Shown here: positions 8,178 through 16,587 of the stretch, piece by piece | Layout: each line of letters opens with the position of its first letter | Position numbering within the stretch: the first letter of the stretch is position 1 | Assembly: GCA_019084025.1 (NCBI GenBank) | Contig: JAHRBI010000003.1 | Location: 186,001-250,000, forward strand | Source of the DNA: Burkholderiaceae bacterium DAT-1 | GTDB taxonomy: Bacteria; Pseudomonadota; Gammaproteobacteria; Burkholderiales; Chitinimonadaceae | Direction: 5' to 3' | DNA: 64,000 nt | Notes under the pieces: generated by a model | Told to the model about the DNA's origin: nothing | The model's input: only the letters and a program-made list of their open reading frames with translations | Databases searched by the model: none | Program-made: the position numbers and the translations under genes

Positions 8178-9461
8178 TTAACCCTTGCGAACGACTGCGC
8201 GGTGGCCGATATCGGTACGGTATTGCATGCCGTCGAACTCGATATCCCCCACGGCATCGTAGGCACGCTTCTGCGCAATCTTCACGCTGTCACCCAGCGC
8301 AGTCACGCACAACACACGGCCGCCACTGGTCACCACATGGCCCTCTGCATCGCGGGTCGTGCCTGCGTGGAACACCTGTACATCCTGAATCGAGCCTGGC
8401 TTGGGAAGCCCAGTAATCACATCGCCCTTTTTCGGCGCATCCGGATAACCACCAGCAGCCAGCACCACGCCCAGCGCGGTACGGCGATCCCATTCGGCCT
8501 CGATCTGATCCAGCTTGCCATCAATGGCGGCTTCCACCAACTGCACCAGATCCGACTTCAGGCGCACCATGATCGGCTGGGTTTCTGGGTCACCCATGCG
8601 GCAGTTGAATTCCACCACATTCACCGCGCCGTCTTCCGACACCATCAGACCGGCGTACAGGAAGCCGGTAAACGGATGACCTTCGTGCGCCATACCGGCT
8701 ACGGTCGGCAGAATCACTTCGCGCATCGCACGAGCGTGTACTTCCGGGGTCACCACGGGGGCGGGACTATATGCCCCCATGCCGCCGGTATTCGGGCCCA
8801 GATCGCCATCCAGCAGACGCTTGTGATCTTGCGAACTGGCCAGCGCCAACACATGCTTGCCGTCCACCATGACGATAAAGCTGGCTTCTTCGCCCTTGAG
8901 GAAATCCTCGATCACCACGCGCGCGCCCGCATCACCCATCTTGTTGTCGAGCAGCATGCTGTCGATGGCGGCGTGGGCTTCGTCCAGCGTCATCGCCACA
9001 ATCACACCCTTGCCCGCAGCCAGACCATCCGCCTTGATCACGATCGGTGCACCACGGCCATCCACGTAGGCGTGCGCCTCTGCCGCATCGGCAAAGGTAC
9101 GGTACTGTGCCGTCGGGATGTTGTGACGGATCATGAAGGCCTTGGCGAAGTCCTTGCTCCACTCCAGCTGGGCTGCAGCGCGGGTTGGGCCAAAAATCTT
9201 CAGGCCTTCGGCGCGGAAAGCATCGACCACACCCGCCGACAACGGCGCTTCCGGTCCCACCACGGTAAAGGCAATCTGTTCGCGCTTCACAAAGTCGATC
9301 AGGTCGGCGGTTGCGGTCAGCGGCACATTGGTCAGGTCAGGATCGAGATCCGTGCCGGCATTGCCCGGCGCGACATACACTTTTCCGACCTTGTTCGATT
9401 GCGCCAGCTTCCAGGCCAGCGCGTGCTCACGGCCACCGGAGCCGATGACGAGAATGTTCAT
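8178..9461 (-). CDS. purD: Phosphoribosylamine-glycine ligase
   Basis: A 427-residue ATP-grasp enzyme making GAR from phosphoribosylamine, glycine and ATP in de novo purine synthesis. It starts MNILVIGSGGREHALAWKLA and contains the FGPTRAAAQLEWSKDFAK and VIKADGLAAGKGVIV ATP-grasp segments, and the PurD signature EFNCRMGDPETQPIM. Length is normal. purH lies about 1 kb upstream on the same strand, with the interrupted nucleotidyltransferase gene between; purH has its own terminator, so purD probably has a separate promoter in 9462-9562. Confidence 0.97.
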   Translation of the reverse strand: MNILVIGSGGREHALAWKLAQSNKVGKVYVAPGNAGTDLDPDLTNVPLTATADLIDFVKREQIAFTVVGPEAPLSAGVVDAFRAEGLKIFGPTRAAAQLEWSKDFAKAFMIRHNIPTAQYRTFADAAEAHAYVDGRGAPIVIKADGLAAGKGVIVAMTLDEAHAAIDSMLLDNKMGDAGARVVIEDFLKGEEASFIVMVDGKHVLALASSQDHKRLLDGDLGPNTGGMGAYSPAPVVTPEVHARAMREVILPTVAGMAHEGHPFTGFLYAGLMVSEDGAVNVVEFNCRMGDPETQPIMVRLKSDLVQLVEAAIDGKLDQIEAEWDRRTALGVVLAAGGYPDAPKKGDVITGLPKPGSIQDVQVFHAGTTRDAEGHVVTSGGRVLCVTALGDSVKIAQKRAYDAVGDIEFDGMQYRTDIGHRAVVRKG

Positions 9462-9562
9462 GGTTCAGTCCTGCAAAAGGTGACATGGCAATGTGCGCGT
9501 TGGCACACATTCTCAGGTCGTCTTTCTCATCTACACCCAAATCAATACTGCTCACAGCTGCT

Positions 9563-10351
9563 TCATGCAGGCATGCCTACACCTGCCGCACGTACCAACC
9601 GCTCATGCGCAACAGCATCCAGATAGGGCTTCGCGGCTTCAATCAGCTTCTCTGCCAGAGTTGTCCGGCCACGTACCAGCATGGTCATGAAGGCAGCCAG
9701 TGCCGCATCATCATACTGACCAATATCCCGCGGCAGGTGGCGACGAATATACGTATCTGCATCGTCCGCCAGCGTAAAGCCACGCACCTAAAACAACAGC
9801 GCCCGCAGCGCGAGGCGATAGTCTACACGCTGTTTGCGCGTATCCGCTGCAATCCGGATACGGCGCGCCTGCGCATCTTCAAGTCCATGCCCGACCGGGT
9901 CCACGCATCCCTCGTCTGGATGCCAGAACAGGCAATTCATGCTCAGATCACGATTGCGCGCATCGGCCAGCAGCGAGTCCGTCAGCTGGTAATGCACACC
10001 CGCTAGCCGTTCAGCATCGCCAATCGACTCGGTCGAGCGCCACATGGTGATGTCAAACTCGCTGGCATCATCGCGCCCCACCTTGATCAGCCCAAATTGC
10101 AGATCTGCAAAGCGGATAGGCGTACCGAATGTCTCAACCATCCAGTCGCGAATCGCACTGATTTCATGATGGAAGGTGAAATCTACGTCGTTGAACGGCT
10201 GCCCCAGCACGCAATCACGCACCGCCCCGCCACATACATAACCATGAATACCCGCCTGATCGCATTTCGTCAAAAACTCAGCCACTGTCATCGATACAGA
10301 AGCGGACAGGTTCAGTTGAAACTCAGCAAGAGGGGCAAATGGGTCAGGCAT
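9563..10351 (-). pseudogene. CCA-adding/poly(A)-polymerase-type nucleotidyltransferase, interrupted by an in-frame TAG
   Basis: One reading frame of 262 codons from ATG 10351 to TGA 9563 is broken only by TAG at codon 188 (9788-9790). The first part has the class II nucleotidyltransferase head: VCGGAVRDCVLG, the catalytic DVDFTF aspartates, and RNRDLSMNCLFW. The part after the stop continues in the same frame as a plausible helical tail (DDADTYIRRHLPRDIGQYDD). The stop falls where the head meets the helical region (ALRALLF-TAG-VRGFTLA). A GTG follows the TAG, so re-initiation or a split gene is possible. The short tail suggests a non-canonical relative rather than the housekeeping CCA enzyme. 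Sequencing error, recent decay or UAG readthrough cannot be separated here. Confidence 0.7.
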
Positions 10352-10382
10352 TCAACATTCCGGCACAATTTGGTAGTAGAGA

Positions 10383-10400
10383 AAGGGCACCGAAGTGCCC
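10383..10400 (-). terminator. Rho-independent terminator of purH (leftward)
   Basis: Read leftward, a 6-bp GGGCAC / GTGCCC stem is closed by a UUCG tetraloop and followed by TTTCTCT. It lies 15-32 bp after the purH stop. The stable tetraloop supports an RNA hairpin. Confidence 0.75.
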
Positions 10401-10414
10401 TCCCGGCTTGCTGA

Positions 10415-11977
10415 TCAATGACGGAAGTGACGAACGCCCGTGAACACCATGGCAATGCCGTGCTCATCCGCTGCTGCAATCACTTCTTCATCACGCATCG
10501 AACCGCCCGGCTGCACGATGGCGCTTACGCCGTTTTCGGCGATCACATCCACACCGTCGCGGAACGGGAAGAAGGCGTCAGACGCGCACACCGAACCCTT
10601 GAGGTCCAGATTGGCACGCTTGGCCTTCTGTGCGGCGATGATGGTGGAATCCACACGGCTCATCTGGCCTGCGCCCACGCCCAGGGTCTGACCGCCGCCA
10701 CAGAACACGATGGCGTTCGACTTCACGAACTGGGCCACACGCCAAGCGAACAGCAGATCGTTCAGCTGTTGCGGGGTTGGTGCCTTCTTGGTCACCACCT
10801 TGAAGTCAGCCGTGGTCAGGTGGTGGATATCCGGAGTTTGCACCAGCAGACCGCCACCCACGCGCTTCAGATCGAACTTGTTGGCGCCGTTTTCCAATGG
10901 CACTTCCAGCACGCGCACATTCTTCTTGGCCGCGATAATGGCCTTGGCTTCATCAGTAAAGCTCGGGGCAATCAGCACTTCGAGGAACTGGCCGGTCACC
11001 GATTCAACGGTCGCCGCATCCACTTCGCGGTTGAAGGCAATGATGCCGCCAAAGGCGCTGGTGGTGTCGGTGGCAAAGGCCAGCTTGTATGCAGTCAGAG
11101 TATCGAGCGCAACAGCCACGCCACAGGGGTTGGCATGCTTCACGATCACGCAGGCCGGCTCGTCGAATGCCTTCACGCATTCCCACGCGGCATCGGCGTC
11201 GGCGATGTTGTTGTAGCTCAGTTCCTTGCCTTGCAGCTGGCGGTAGGCCGACAGGCTGCCCGCAGCCGGATGCAGATCGCGGTAGAAAGCGGCGCTCTGA
11301 TGCGGATTCTCGCCATAGCGCATGTCCTGCACCTTCTCGAACTGCACGTTCAGGCGCTGCGGATAGACAAACTGTTCGCCGTCATCGGTCAGGCTGGTCA
11401 GGTAGTTGCTGATCGCACCATCGTAGGCGGCAGTATGGCTGAAGGCCTTCTTGGCCAGATTGCGGCGGGTGACCGGGCCGAGGCTGCCACCGTTCTGCAT
11501 CATTTCGTCGACCAGTGCGGCGTAATCGCCGCTATCGGTCACGATGGCCACGAATGCATGGTTCTTGGCGGAGGAGCGCACCATGGCCGGACCACCGATG
11601 TCGATGTTCTCGATCGCATCAGCAAAGGTGCAGCCGGGCTTGGCAATCGTGGCCTCGAACGGGTACAGGTTCACGCACACCAGATCAATATTGCCGATGT
11701 CGTGCTGCTGCATCGTGGACACATGTTCCGGCAGATCGCGACGACCCAGAATGCCGCCATGAATCTTCGGGTGCAGCGTTTTCACGCGGCCATCCAGCAT
11801 TTCAGGGAATCCGGTGTAATCCGCGACTTCGATCACCTTCAGGCCAGCATCAGCCAGCAGTTTGGCGGTACCGCCTGTGGAAAGGATTTCCACGCCAAAG
11901 CCTGCAAGGGCCTGGGCAAATTCAAGGACACCGGTCTTGTCGGATACGCTGATGAGCGCACGCTGGATTTTCACCAT
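10415..11977 (-). CDS. purH: Bifunctional AICAR transformylase / IMP cyclohydrolase
   Basis: A 520-residue enzyme catalysing the last two steps of IMP synthesis. The N-terminal cyclohydrolase (MGS-like) domain begins [18 protein letters not shown] and contains [15 protein letters not shown]; the transformylase part has [15 protein letters not shown] and the catalytic [10 protein letters not shown] segment, ending near [11 protein letters not shown] as is standard. Length and both ends are normal. It is transcribed toward the terminator at 10383; fis lies upstream and has its own terminator. Confidence 0.97.
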   Translation of the reverse strand: MVKIQRALISVSDKTGVLEFAQALAGFGVEILSTGGTAKLLADAGLKVIEVADYTGFPEMLDGRVKTLHPKIHGGILGRRDLPEHVSTMQQHDIGNIDLVCVNLYPFEATIAKPGCTFADAIENIDIGGPAMVRSSAKNHAFVAIVTDSGDYAALVDEMMQNGGSLGPVTRRNLAKKAFSHTAAYDGAISNYLTSLTDDGEQFVYPQRLNVQFEKVQDMRYGENPHQSAAFYRDLHPAAGSLSAYRQLQGKELSYNNIADADAAWECVKAFDEPACVIVKHANPCGVAVALDTLTAYKLAFATDTTSAFGGIIAFNREVDAATVESVTGQFLEVLIAPSFTDEAKAIIAAKKNVRVLEVPLENGANKFDLKRVGGGLLVQTPDIHHLTTADFKVVTKKAPTPQQLNDLLFAWRVAQFVKSNAIVFCGGGQTLGVGAGQMSRVDSTIIAAQKAKRANLDLKGSVCASDAFFPFRDGVDVIAENGVSAIVQPGGSMRDEEVIAAADEHGIAMVFTGVRHFRH

Positions 11978-12007
11978 GATGGATCTCGTCTTGCTGGGTT
12001 TGAATGA

Positions 12008-12042
12008 TTAAAACTAGCACCGGCAGGTCTGGCCTGCCGGTG
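12008..12042 (-). terminator. Rho-independent terminator of dusB-fis (leftward)
   Basis: A perfect 10-bp stem CACCGGCAGG / CCTGCCGGTG (12018-12042) with a 5-nt loop. Leftward it is followed by CTAGTTTTAATC. It lies 23 bp after the fis stop. Confidence 0.75.
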
Positions 12043-12064
12043 AAATCCTGTGTGTTGCCCCGCC

Positions 12065-12301
12065 TTAAATCAGATCGTGGGATAACATTTTCTTGCGCAG
12101 CGTATTGCGATTAATGCCCAGAAGTTCCGCTGCTCGTGACTGATTGCCCTGCGCCTGCTCCAGCACGATTTCCAGCATGGGTTTCTCGACTTTCGCCAGC
12201 ACCATATCGTAGATGGCTTGCGGCGCTTCGCCGTCGAGATCGCGAAAATACTGCTCCAGCGCCGCCCGGACAGCGACGCAGATTTGATCATGGTGTTCCA
12301 T
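12065..12301 (-). CDS. fis: Nucleoid-associated DNA-binding protein Fis
   Basis: A 78-residue Fis: the C-terminal helix-turn-helix NQSRAAELLGINRNTLRKK is nearly invariant and the preceding helix region ALEQYFRDLDGEAPQAIYD matches the family. It is somewhat shorter than enterobacterial Fis (98), lacking the N-terminal beta arm, as in other betaproteobacteria. ATG 12301 is chosen because the upstream extension of the frame is arginine-rich and unlike Fis. It lies 89 bp after dusB on the same strand, the classical dusB-fis operon. Fis bends DNA and activates stable-RNA promoters in growing cells. Confidence 0.95.
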   Translation of the reverse strand: MEHHDQICVAVRAALEQYFRDLDGEAPQAIYDMVLAKVEKPMLEIVLEQAQGNQSRAAELLGINRNTLRKKMLSHDLI

Positions 12302-12390
12302 GTATAGAATCCTATCCCCTGTGCCCAACTCGCGACGACGCCTGATGCGGCACCGTCGCGTCCACGACGGTAATGCCGCCATGGCGAGGC

Positions 12391-13401
12391 CTATTTGCCT
12401 GCTACCAATTCAACGTATTCCAGTCGCTCGCTCTCCTCAGCCAGCTCCCGGAAATAAGACTGCACTGCCGCCATTTGTCCGGCGGTCGTTTCTAACTTAT
12501 ACATCGCCTGCCTGAAGGCATTGCTGCCCCGCAGCCCGTTGGTATACCAGGCGATATGTTTGCGGGCGATACGGCATCCGGAGTATTCGCCGTGAAAGCG
12601 ATAATGATCTTCCAGATGCTCGACGAGAATCGCCGCAATTTCCTCCACACGCGGTGTCTCTGGCACCGTTCCATGATCCAGATAGTGCTGGATCTCACGA
12701 AAAATCCACGGTCGACCCTGCGCAGCCCGACCAATCATGATGCCGTCAGCGCCGGTTTGTGCCAGCACCGCCGCCGCTTTCTGCGGGGTGGTGATATCGC
12801 CATTGGCAATCACCGGCATCCTGACCTGTTTCTTGACCTCGGCGATCAGCTCGTAACGCGCTTCGCCGTTGTACATGTCTTCCCGGGTACGACCATGCAG
12901 CGCCAGCGCCGCAATGCCCGCCTCCTCGGCAATCTTGGCCACACGCAGCACATTTTCTTCGCCGCGCGCATAGCCCAGACGGGTTTTCAGTGTCACCGGC
13001 ACATCGACTGCCGCCACCACCGTTTCCAGAATCCGCTTAACGCGATCTTCATCCTTCAAGAGCGCCGAGCCGGCCAGCACATTGCAGACCTTTTTGGCCG
13101 GACAGCCCATATTGATGTCGATGATCTGCGCGCCAGCCGCCACATTATGGCGGGCTGCTTCCGCCAGTTGCTCCGGATCAGACCCGGCAATCTGCACCGA
13201 TACCGGCGCCAGCTCGCCCTCGAAATTGGCGCGGCGGCGGGTTTTGTCGGTGCCATACAGCATGGCATTGGCCGTGATCATCTCGCTCACGGCATGTCCC
13301 GCGCCCAGTCGCTTGCAGAGCATGCGAAAGGGACGGTCAGTCACGCCTGCCATCGGAGCAACGATGAGGCGGTTTTTTAATTGATACGGACCGATTTGCA
13401 T
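12391..13401 (-). CDS. dusB: tRNA-dihydrouridine synthase B
   Basis: A 336-residue FMN-dependent enzyme reducing a uridine in the tRNA D loop. The TIM-barrel start LKNRLIVAPMAGVTDRPFR, the DINMGCPAKKVCN segment with the catalytic cysteine, ALHGRTREDMYNG and IANGDITTPQKA are all present. ATG 13401 (MQIGPYQLKNR) fits family N-termini better than the upstream ATG 13452; neither has a strong ribosome site. It heads the dusB-fis operon. Confidence 0.95.
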   Translation of the reverse strand: MQIGPYQLKNRLIVAPMAGVTDRPFRMLCKRLGAGHAVSEMITANAMLYGTDKTRRRANFEGELAPVSVQIAGSDPEQLAEAARHNVAAGAQIIDINMGCPAKKVCNVLAGSALLKDEDRVKRILETVVAAVDVPVTLKTRLGYARGEENVLRVAKIAEEAGIAALALHGRTREDMYNGEARYELIAEVKKQVRMPVIANGDITTPQKAAAVLAQTGADGIMIGRAAQGRPWIFREIQHYLDHGTVPETPRVEEIAAILVEHLEDHYRFHGEYSGCRIARKHIAWYTNGLRGSNAFRQAMYKLETTAGQMAAVQSYFRELAEESERLEYVELVAGK

Positions 13402-13575
13402 GACATCTGAATATACTTGGACACGGCGAAAACAAAGCCGCTGAATGGACATAGAGGTCGTCAGACAGCGGCGAGCGCGTATTCTACCGCGTTTTGCCCG
13501 TTCGATTAAAGTTTTTTGCTTAAATTTTGTGCAAAGGAGACGTGCGGACGATTGCCTCGCACAATATCAGTCAGA

Positions 13576-13764
13576 TCAGGATTGAACCGTCTCACCCCGT
13601 AAACTCTGATAGATAGCCTGCGTGGTCTTGCCAGATAAACCTTTATGCTGGCTGGAGATCGAGCGACTGAGCATTTCACCCGCCACACTGGTTGCACACA
13701 GTGCCAGCCAGGCGAACAGGACAAGGGGGAATCCGGACTTCACGACTTCAAATACCTTGCTCAT
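13576..13764 (-). CDS. Small exported or membrane protein, unknown
   Basis: A 62-residue ORF with a hydrophobic segment (about residues 11-28, GFPLVLFAWLALCATSVAG) that could be a signal peptide or a single membrane anchor, followed by a polar tail containing SISSQHKGLSGKTTQAIYQ. GGTGAG stands just before ATG 13764; the in-frame ATG 13776 gives four more residues. No family is recognised. It is isolated between dusB and the divergent ppk1. Overlapping frames on the other strand are less protein-like. Confidence 0.45.
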   Translation of the reverse strand: MSKVFEVVKSGFPLVLFAWLALCATSVAGEMLSRSISSQHKGLSGKTTQAIYQSLRGETVQS

Positions 13765-13914
13765 GATGCTCACCATTTGCCACGCAGTGTTGGTTCAGCA
13801 TGGCAAAGGCTATCTATTTCCGACAGGCCGGCACGATCAACGGTGCAGCGCACCATCCACACGCATTCACCGACTTGTCATCTTCATGTAATACACTGAT
13901 GGTGTGATCGCATA

Positions 13915-13948
13915 TTGATGCCGCACGCCGGCAACCCGCATATATACT
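13915..13948 (+). promoter_or_regulatory. Candidate promoter of ppk1
   Basis: A TTGATG -35-like box (13915-13920) and an AT-rich CATATATACT -10 region (13939-13948) precede ppk1 by 40-73 bp. Spacing is 18 bp if CATATA is the -10 hexamer but too long for TATACT, so the call is tentative. Confidence 0.3.
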
Positions 13949-13987
13949 GTGCTGCTCTCTGCGCAGTACAGATGGATACCTTGCAAG

Positions 13988-16066
13988 ATGAGCCACAACC
14001 AATCCAGCCAGCAACTTTTCCTGAACCGCGAACTCGGCCTGCTTGAGTTCAATCGCCGCGTACTTGCTCAGGCCGAAGACCCGAGCAATCCCTTGCTGGA
14101 ACGGCTGCGCTTTCTGTGTATTGTGTCCAGCAATATGGACGAATTCTTCGAAGTGCGCGTGGCATGGGTCAAGGAGATGATGCGTCTGGGCGATGTCCCG
14201 CCTGCGCCTGATGGCCTGTCGCCGGATGCCGCACTGGCGCTGATCTCCACCGAAGCGCATGCGCTGGTCGAACGCAAATATCGAATCTTGCGTGAGGTTG
14301 TCCTGCCGGCACTGGCCGAAGAAGGCATCGTGTTCCTGCGCCGGACCAACTGGAACGAGGCACAACGCGCCTGGGTACACGATTATTTCCGCCGCGAACT
14401 GGCGCCGGTACTCACCCCGATCGGACTCGATCCGGCCCATCCTTTCCCGCGCCTGCTCAACAAGAGTCTGAACTTTGTGGTGGAGCTGGAAGGCCGCGAT
14501 GCCTATGGCCGCGAAGCTGCGCTGGCGATTGTGCAAGCCCCGCGTATCTTCCCACGCTTTATCAAGCTGCCGGAAGATGTCTCCGGCCATCCGCATGGCT
14601 TTGTCTTTCTGTCATCAGTGGTGCATGCCAATGTGGAAGAGCTGTTCCCGGGTCTGGAAGTGAAGGGCTGCTACCAGTTTCGTGTGACGCGAGATTCTGA
14701 CCTGAGCGTGGATGACGACGATGTCACCGACTTGCGTGCTGCCCTGCAAGGCGAATTGTCGCAGCGACAGTTTGGCGATGGCGTGCGCCTCGAAGTCGCC
14801 GAAAACTGTCCTGAACATATTGCCAATTTCCTGCTGGGTCAGTTCGGCCTACAATCCGACGATCTCTACCGCGTCGATGGCCCGGTGAATCTGGTGCGCT
14901 TTATGCAGGTACCGGATCAGGTCGATCGTCCTGATCTCAAATTCCGTCCTTTCCAGCCCGGCACGCCTAAGGAGCTGGTCAAGAAGGCCGATATGTTTGC
15001 CGCCATCCGCAAGGGCGACATCCTGCTGCATCATCCCTTCCAGAGCTTTGCGCCAGTGGTGGAGTTGCTGCAGCAGGCCGCCAAAGACCCCAAGGTCGTG
15101 GCAATCAAGATGACTGTGTACCGCACCAGCTCCGACTCCGCGCTGATGGAGGCCTTGATCGAAGCCGCACGTGCGGGCAAAGAAGTGACCGTTGTGGTGG
15201 AACTGATGGCGCGCTTCGACGAAGAAGCCAATATCAACTGGGCCGCCAAGCTGGAGCGTGTCGGCGCCCATGTGGTGTACGGTGTATACGGCTACAAAAC
15301 ACACGCCAAGATGCTGCTGATTGTTCGCCGTGAAGGGGGTGCACTCAAGCGCTACGCCCACCTGGGCACCGGCAATTACCATCCGCGTACCGCGCGTCTA
15401 TACACCGACTTTGGCATGTTTACCGCCAACGAAGACAAGTGTGCCGACGTCAACGACATCTTCACCCAGCTCACCGGCATGGGGAATCCGCGCAAGCATC
15501 GCCAACTATGGCAAGCGCCGTTTACCCTGCACGAAAATGCGCTATTCGCCATCCGCCGCGAGGCCGATATCGCCCGCGCCGGTCGTCGCGCCGTGATCAT
15601 CGCCAAGATGAACTCGCTGCTTGAGCCGGCCATCATCGAGGCCTTGTACGATGCCAGTCGCGCCGGCGTGAAAATCCATCTGATTGTGCGCGGCGTGTGC
15701 ACCTTGCGTCCGGGCGTGCCGGGGCTGAGCGAAAACATTCGCGTGCGCTCGGTGGTAGGACGTCTGCTGGAACACAGTCGGATTTTCTACTTCCTCAACG
15801 ACGGCGCTGAAAACCTCTACCTCAGCTCCGCCGACTGGATGGGTCGCAATTTCTTCCGCCGCGTCGAAGTGGCCTTTCCGATTCTGGACAGCCGCATCAA
15901 ACGCCGCATTATTCGGGAAGGTCTGCGCCCTTATCTGGTGGACAATACCCAGGCGTGGGAAATGCAGTCGGATGGCCGCTACAAGCGCGTCACCACCCGT
16001 GGTAATGCACAGCGTTCTGCCCAGAAGCAATTGCTGGCCGAACTCTCGTCTGCCGAGCACGAATAA
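13988..16066 (+). CDS. ppk1: Polyphosphate kinase 1
   Basis: A 692-residue enzyme that reversibly polymerises the gamma-phosphate of ATP into polyphosphate. The N-terminal LFLNRELGLLEFNRRVLAQA, the SSNMDEFFEVRVAW segment and the active-site histidine (His458) in RYAHLGTGNYHPRTARLYTD are diagnostic; the two phospholipase-D-like C-terminal domains are intact. ATG 13988 (MSHNQSSQQLF) is preferred to the upstream ATG 13949, which adds a non-conserved stretch. sixA follows 65 bp later. Confidence 0.96.
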   Translation: MSHNQSSQQLFLNRELGLLEFNRRVLAQAEDPSNPLLERLRFLCIVSSNMDEFFEVRVAWVKEMMRLGDVPPAPDGLSPDAALALISTEAHALVERKYRILREVVLPALAEEGIVFLRRTNWNEAQRAWVHDYFRRELAPVLTPIGLDPAHPFPRLLNKSLNFVVELEGRDAYGREAALAIVQAPRIFPRFIKLPEDVSGHPHGFVFLSSVVHANVEELFPGLEVKGCYQFRVTRDSDLSVDDDDVTDLRAALQGELSQRQFGDGVRLEVAENCPEHIANFLLGQFGLQSDDLYRVDGPVNLVRFMQVPDQVDRPDLKFRPFQPGTPKELVKKADMFAAIRKGDILLHHPFQSFAPVVELLQQAAKDPKVVAIKMTVYRTSSDSALMEALIEAARAGKEVTVVVELMARFDEEANINWAAKLERVGAHVVYGVYGYKTHAKMLLIVRREGGALKRYAHLGTGNYHPRTARLYTDFGMFTANEDKCADVNDIFTQLTGMGNPRKHRQLWQAPFTLHENALFAIRREADIARAGRRAVIIAKMNSLLEPAIIEALYDASRAGVKIHLIVRGVCTLRPGVPGLSENIRVRSVVGRLLEHSRIFYFLNDGAENLYLSSADWMGRNFFRRVEVAFPILDSRIKRRIIREGLRPYLVDNTQAWEMQSDGRYKRVTTRGNAQRSAQKQLLAELSSAEHE

Positions 16067-16085
16067 TTTTTTGATGACAGCAAGC

Positions 16086-16131
16086 GTGACGGCCACGGCC
16101 GTCACTGCGTGGAATATTGACGGAATATTGA
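16086..16131. repeat. Hairpin and tandem decamer between ppk1 and sixA
   Basis: An 8-bp perfect stem GTGACGGC / GCCGTCAC with a CACG loop (16086-16105) is followed by two copies of GGAATATTGA (16111-16120 and 16122-16131), 11 bp apart and each containing palindromic AATATT. The second copy touches the sixA start codon. No T run follows the stem, so termination is doubtful. Confidence 0.6.
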
Positions 16132-16587
16132 ATGATGAACTTGATATTGTGGCGCCATGCCGATGCCGAACCCGGCACCATCGACCTCGAACGCCCACTC
16201 ACCAGCAAGGGTCACAAGCAGGCTGCTCGTGTGGCCGAATGGCTGAAAGAACATCTACCAGCCGATACTCGCCTCGTGTCCAGTCAGGCCACCCGCGCCA
16301 TCGAGACACTCTCGGCGCTCAGCCTGTCGTTCGAGCAGGATGCACGCGTCAACCCCTGCGCAGCGGCTGAAGATTATCTGGAAACAGCAGGCTGGCCGGA
16401 CGCACAGGGTAGCGTACTGATTACCGGCCATCAGCCCAGTATTGGCCATGTTCTGGCCGAATTGCTCGGCCCCAATCCGGCTGGCTGGAGTGTGAAAAAG
16501 GGATCAGTCTGGTGGCTGCAGCACCGCGTGCGCGACGGTGTCGCCCAAACGGTGCTGAAAGCCATGATCAGCGCGGAGATGCTGTAA
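16132..16587 (+). CDS. sixA: Phosphohistidine phosphatase SixA
   Basis: A 151-residue histidine-phosphatase-superfamily protein. The catalytic LWRHADAEP motif at the N-terminus, the SSQATRAIET arginine and VLITGHQPSIGHVL with the second histidine are complete. SixA removes phosphate from phosphohistidine, in E. coli on the Hpt domain of ArcB or the PTSNtr phosphotransferase. ATG 16132 is followed by a second ATG at 16135; either may start. Its last 20 bp overlap the 3' end of convergent lnt. Confidence 0.9.
   Translation: MMNLILWRHADAEPGTIDLERPLTSKGHKQAARVAEWLKEHLPADTRLVSSQATRAIETLSALSLSFEQDARVNPCAAAEDYLETAGWPDAQGSVLITGHQPSIGHVLAELLGPNPAGWSVKKGSVWWLQHRVRDGVAQTVLKAMISAEML

Noticed and set aside
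8202-9626. 474-codon open frame on the + strand
   Set aside because: It is antisense to purD, rich in histidine and arginine, and has no ribosome site.
10418-12007. 529-codon open frame on the + strand
   Set aside because: It is the antisense shadow of purH, a complete and certain gene; the translation is histidine/glycine-rich without domains.
13814-14596. 260-codon open frame on the - strand
   Set aside because: It is antisense to the ppk1 5' end; the true coding strand has all PPK motifs.
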